This document shows positions 63,675 to 64,000 of a stretch of 64,000 nucleotides of DNA, piece by piece; positions within the stretch are counted from its first letter, which is position 1; each line of letters begins with the position of its first letter. Made by a program: the position numbers and the translations under genes. Below the pieces are notes generated by a model. That model searched no databases, was not told the DNA's origin, and saw nothing but the letters and a program-made list of their open reading frames with translations. The DNA is from Cellulomonas timonensis (GTDB lineage Bacteria; Actinomycetota; Actinomycetes; Actinomycetales; Cellulomonadaceae): assembly GCF_900046455.1 (NCBI RefSeq), contig NZ_FCOT01000012.1, positions 854,017 through 918,016 of the forward strand. The letters run 5' to 3'.

Positions 63675-64000
63675 TCAGTGCAGCAGCTCGATCCAGTTCG
63701 GCGGCACGTTCCCCGCAGGGCCGGGGACGGGCTGGCCCGACGGGTGGTGCGTCGGCGCGGCCAGCGGCGGCCCCTCGAAGAAGCCCTCACGCGGGTAGTC
63801 CCAGAACCACTCCTCGCCCGGCTCATACGACTGGACGATCGGGTGGCCGGTGTCATGGTGGTGCCCGGTGGCGTGCTGGGCCGGCGACGAGTCGCAGCAG
63901 CCCACATGGCCGCACTCCGCGCAACGCCGCAGGTGGAACCACCAGCCGCCGGACTGCAAGCACTCGACGCAGCCAGGCCCGCTCGGCGGGACGGTGGTGT
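63675..64000 (-). CDS. UBP-type zinc finger protein, 5' end beyond the window
   Basis: About 108 residues visible. Zinc ligands: CVEC, WWFHLRRCAECGHVGCCDSS, then HATGHHHDTGHPIVQSYEPG, the full Cys/His set of the ZnF-UBP fold, followed by EEWFWDYPREGFFEGPPLA. Stand-alone bacterial ZnF-UBP proteins have no ubiquitin partner; function unknown. The start codon lies outside; a frame from ATG 63959 is internal. Confidence 0.88.
   Translation of the reverse strand, partial: TTVPPSGPGCVECLQSGGWWFHLRRCAECGHVGCCDSSPAQHATGHHHDTGHPIVQSYEPGEEWFWDYPREGFFEGPPLAAPTHHPSGQPVPGPAGNVPPNWIELLH

Overview
The window comes from a very GC-rich actinobacterium, most likely Cellulomonas or a close relative (Cellulomonadaceae). 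The basis is the strong G/C third-position bias, the BldC, DUF3073 and sterol-carrier neighbours of the purine genes, a C50 carotenoid operon ordered as in corynebacteria, and secreted plant-wall enzymes (GH3, GH10 with CE4, GH6 with a family 2 cellulose-binding module). The genus is an inference from gene content; no 16S gene is present.

Layout. 1-439: start of a membrane-anchored GH3 glucosidase. 754-4028: UDP-galactopyranose mutase and an AgrC/AgrA-type two-component pair. 4144-12976: single genes (CelD-like acyltransferase, a collapsed MmyB-type regulator beside an aldo/keto reductase, hemerythrin, an SDR without its catalytic Tyr and Lys, MscS channel running into a HesB-like domain, SurE). 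12996-18258: crtE-B-I-Ye-Yf-Eb operon with a palindromic operator. 18385-21154: galE, an LLM flavoenzyme, a zincin and tRNA-Glu/Asp/Phe. 21346-26405: small carbohydrate-binding protein, hydrolase, nrdI, a three-gene stress-membrane cassette, alkA and bldC. 26860-46179: DUF3073, purM, purF and purL, interrupted by a sortase-type xylanase/deacetylase, a cellulose-binding nuclease/5'-nucleotidase, DoxX, a GH6 cellulase and glutamate dehydrogenase. 51495-54636: NarL-type two-component system divergent from an ABC transporter. 54711-57397: DUF2599 lipoprotein, LysE exporter, DUF2804 protein. 57463-62837: a Cys-Cys leader peptide followed by a complete five-gene oligopeptide-type ABC transporter. 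62889-64000: phosphotransferase and a UBP-type zinc finger protein.

The most unusual part is 47141-51228. A lower-GC segment carries a PF10014-type 2-oxoglutarate/Fe(II) amino-acid dioxygenase (reading frame broken once), a divergent argininosuccinate-synthase homologue whose substrate loop departs from ArgG, and directly abutting it an EamA/RhtA-type exporter. It lies between two 367-bp direct copies of the 3' half of a LuxR-type response regulator. The copies differ at six sites, all synonymous, which points to recombination between two diverged functional alleles rather than recent local duplication. I read this as a horizontally acquired hydroxylate-ligate-export cassette for a modified amino acid; no product is known to me.

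Several genes show frame problems that may be real or may be sequence errors: the xylanase signal peptide (G/C run at 34279-34284), the dioxygenase (48233-48239) and possibly the MscS tail. These are reported as seen.
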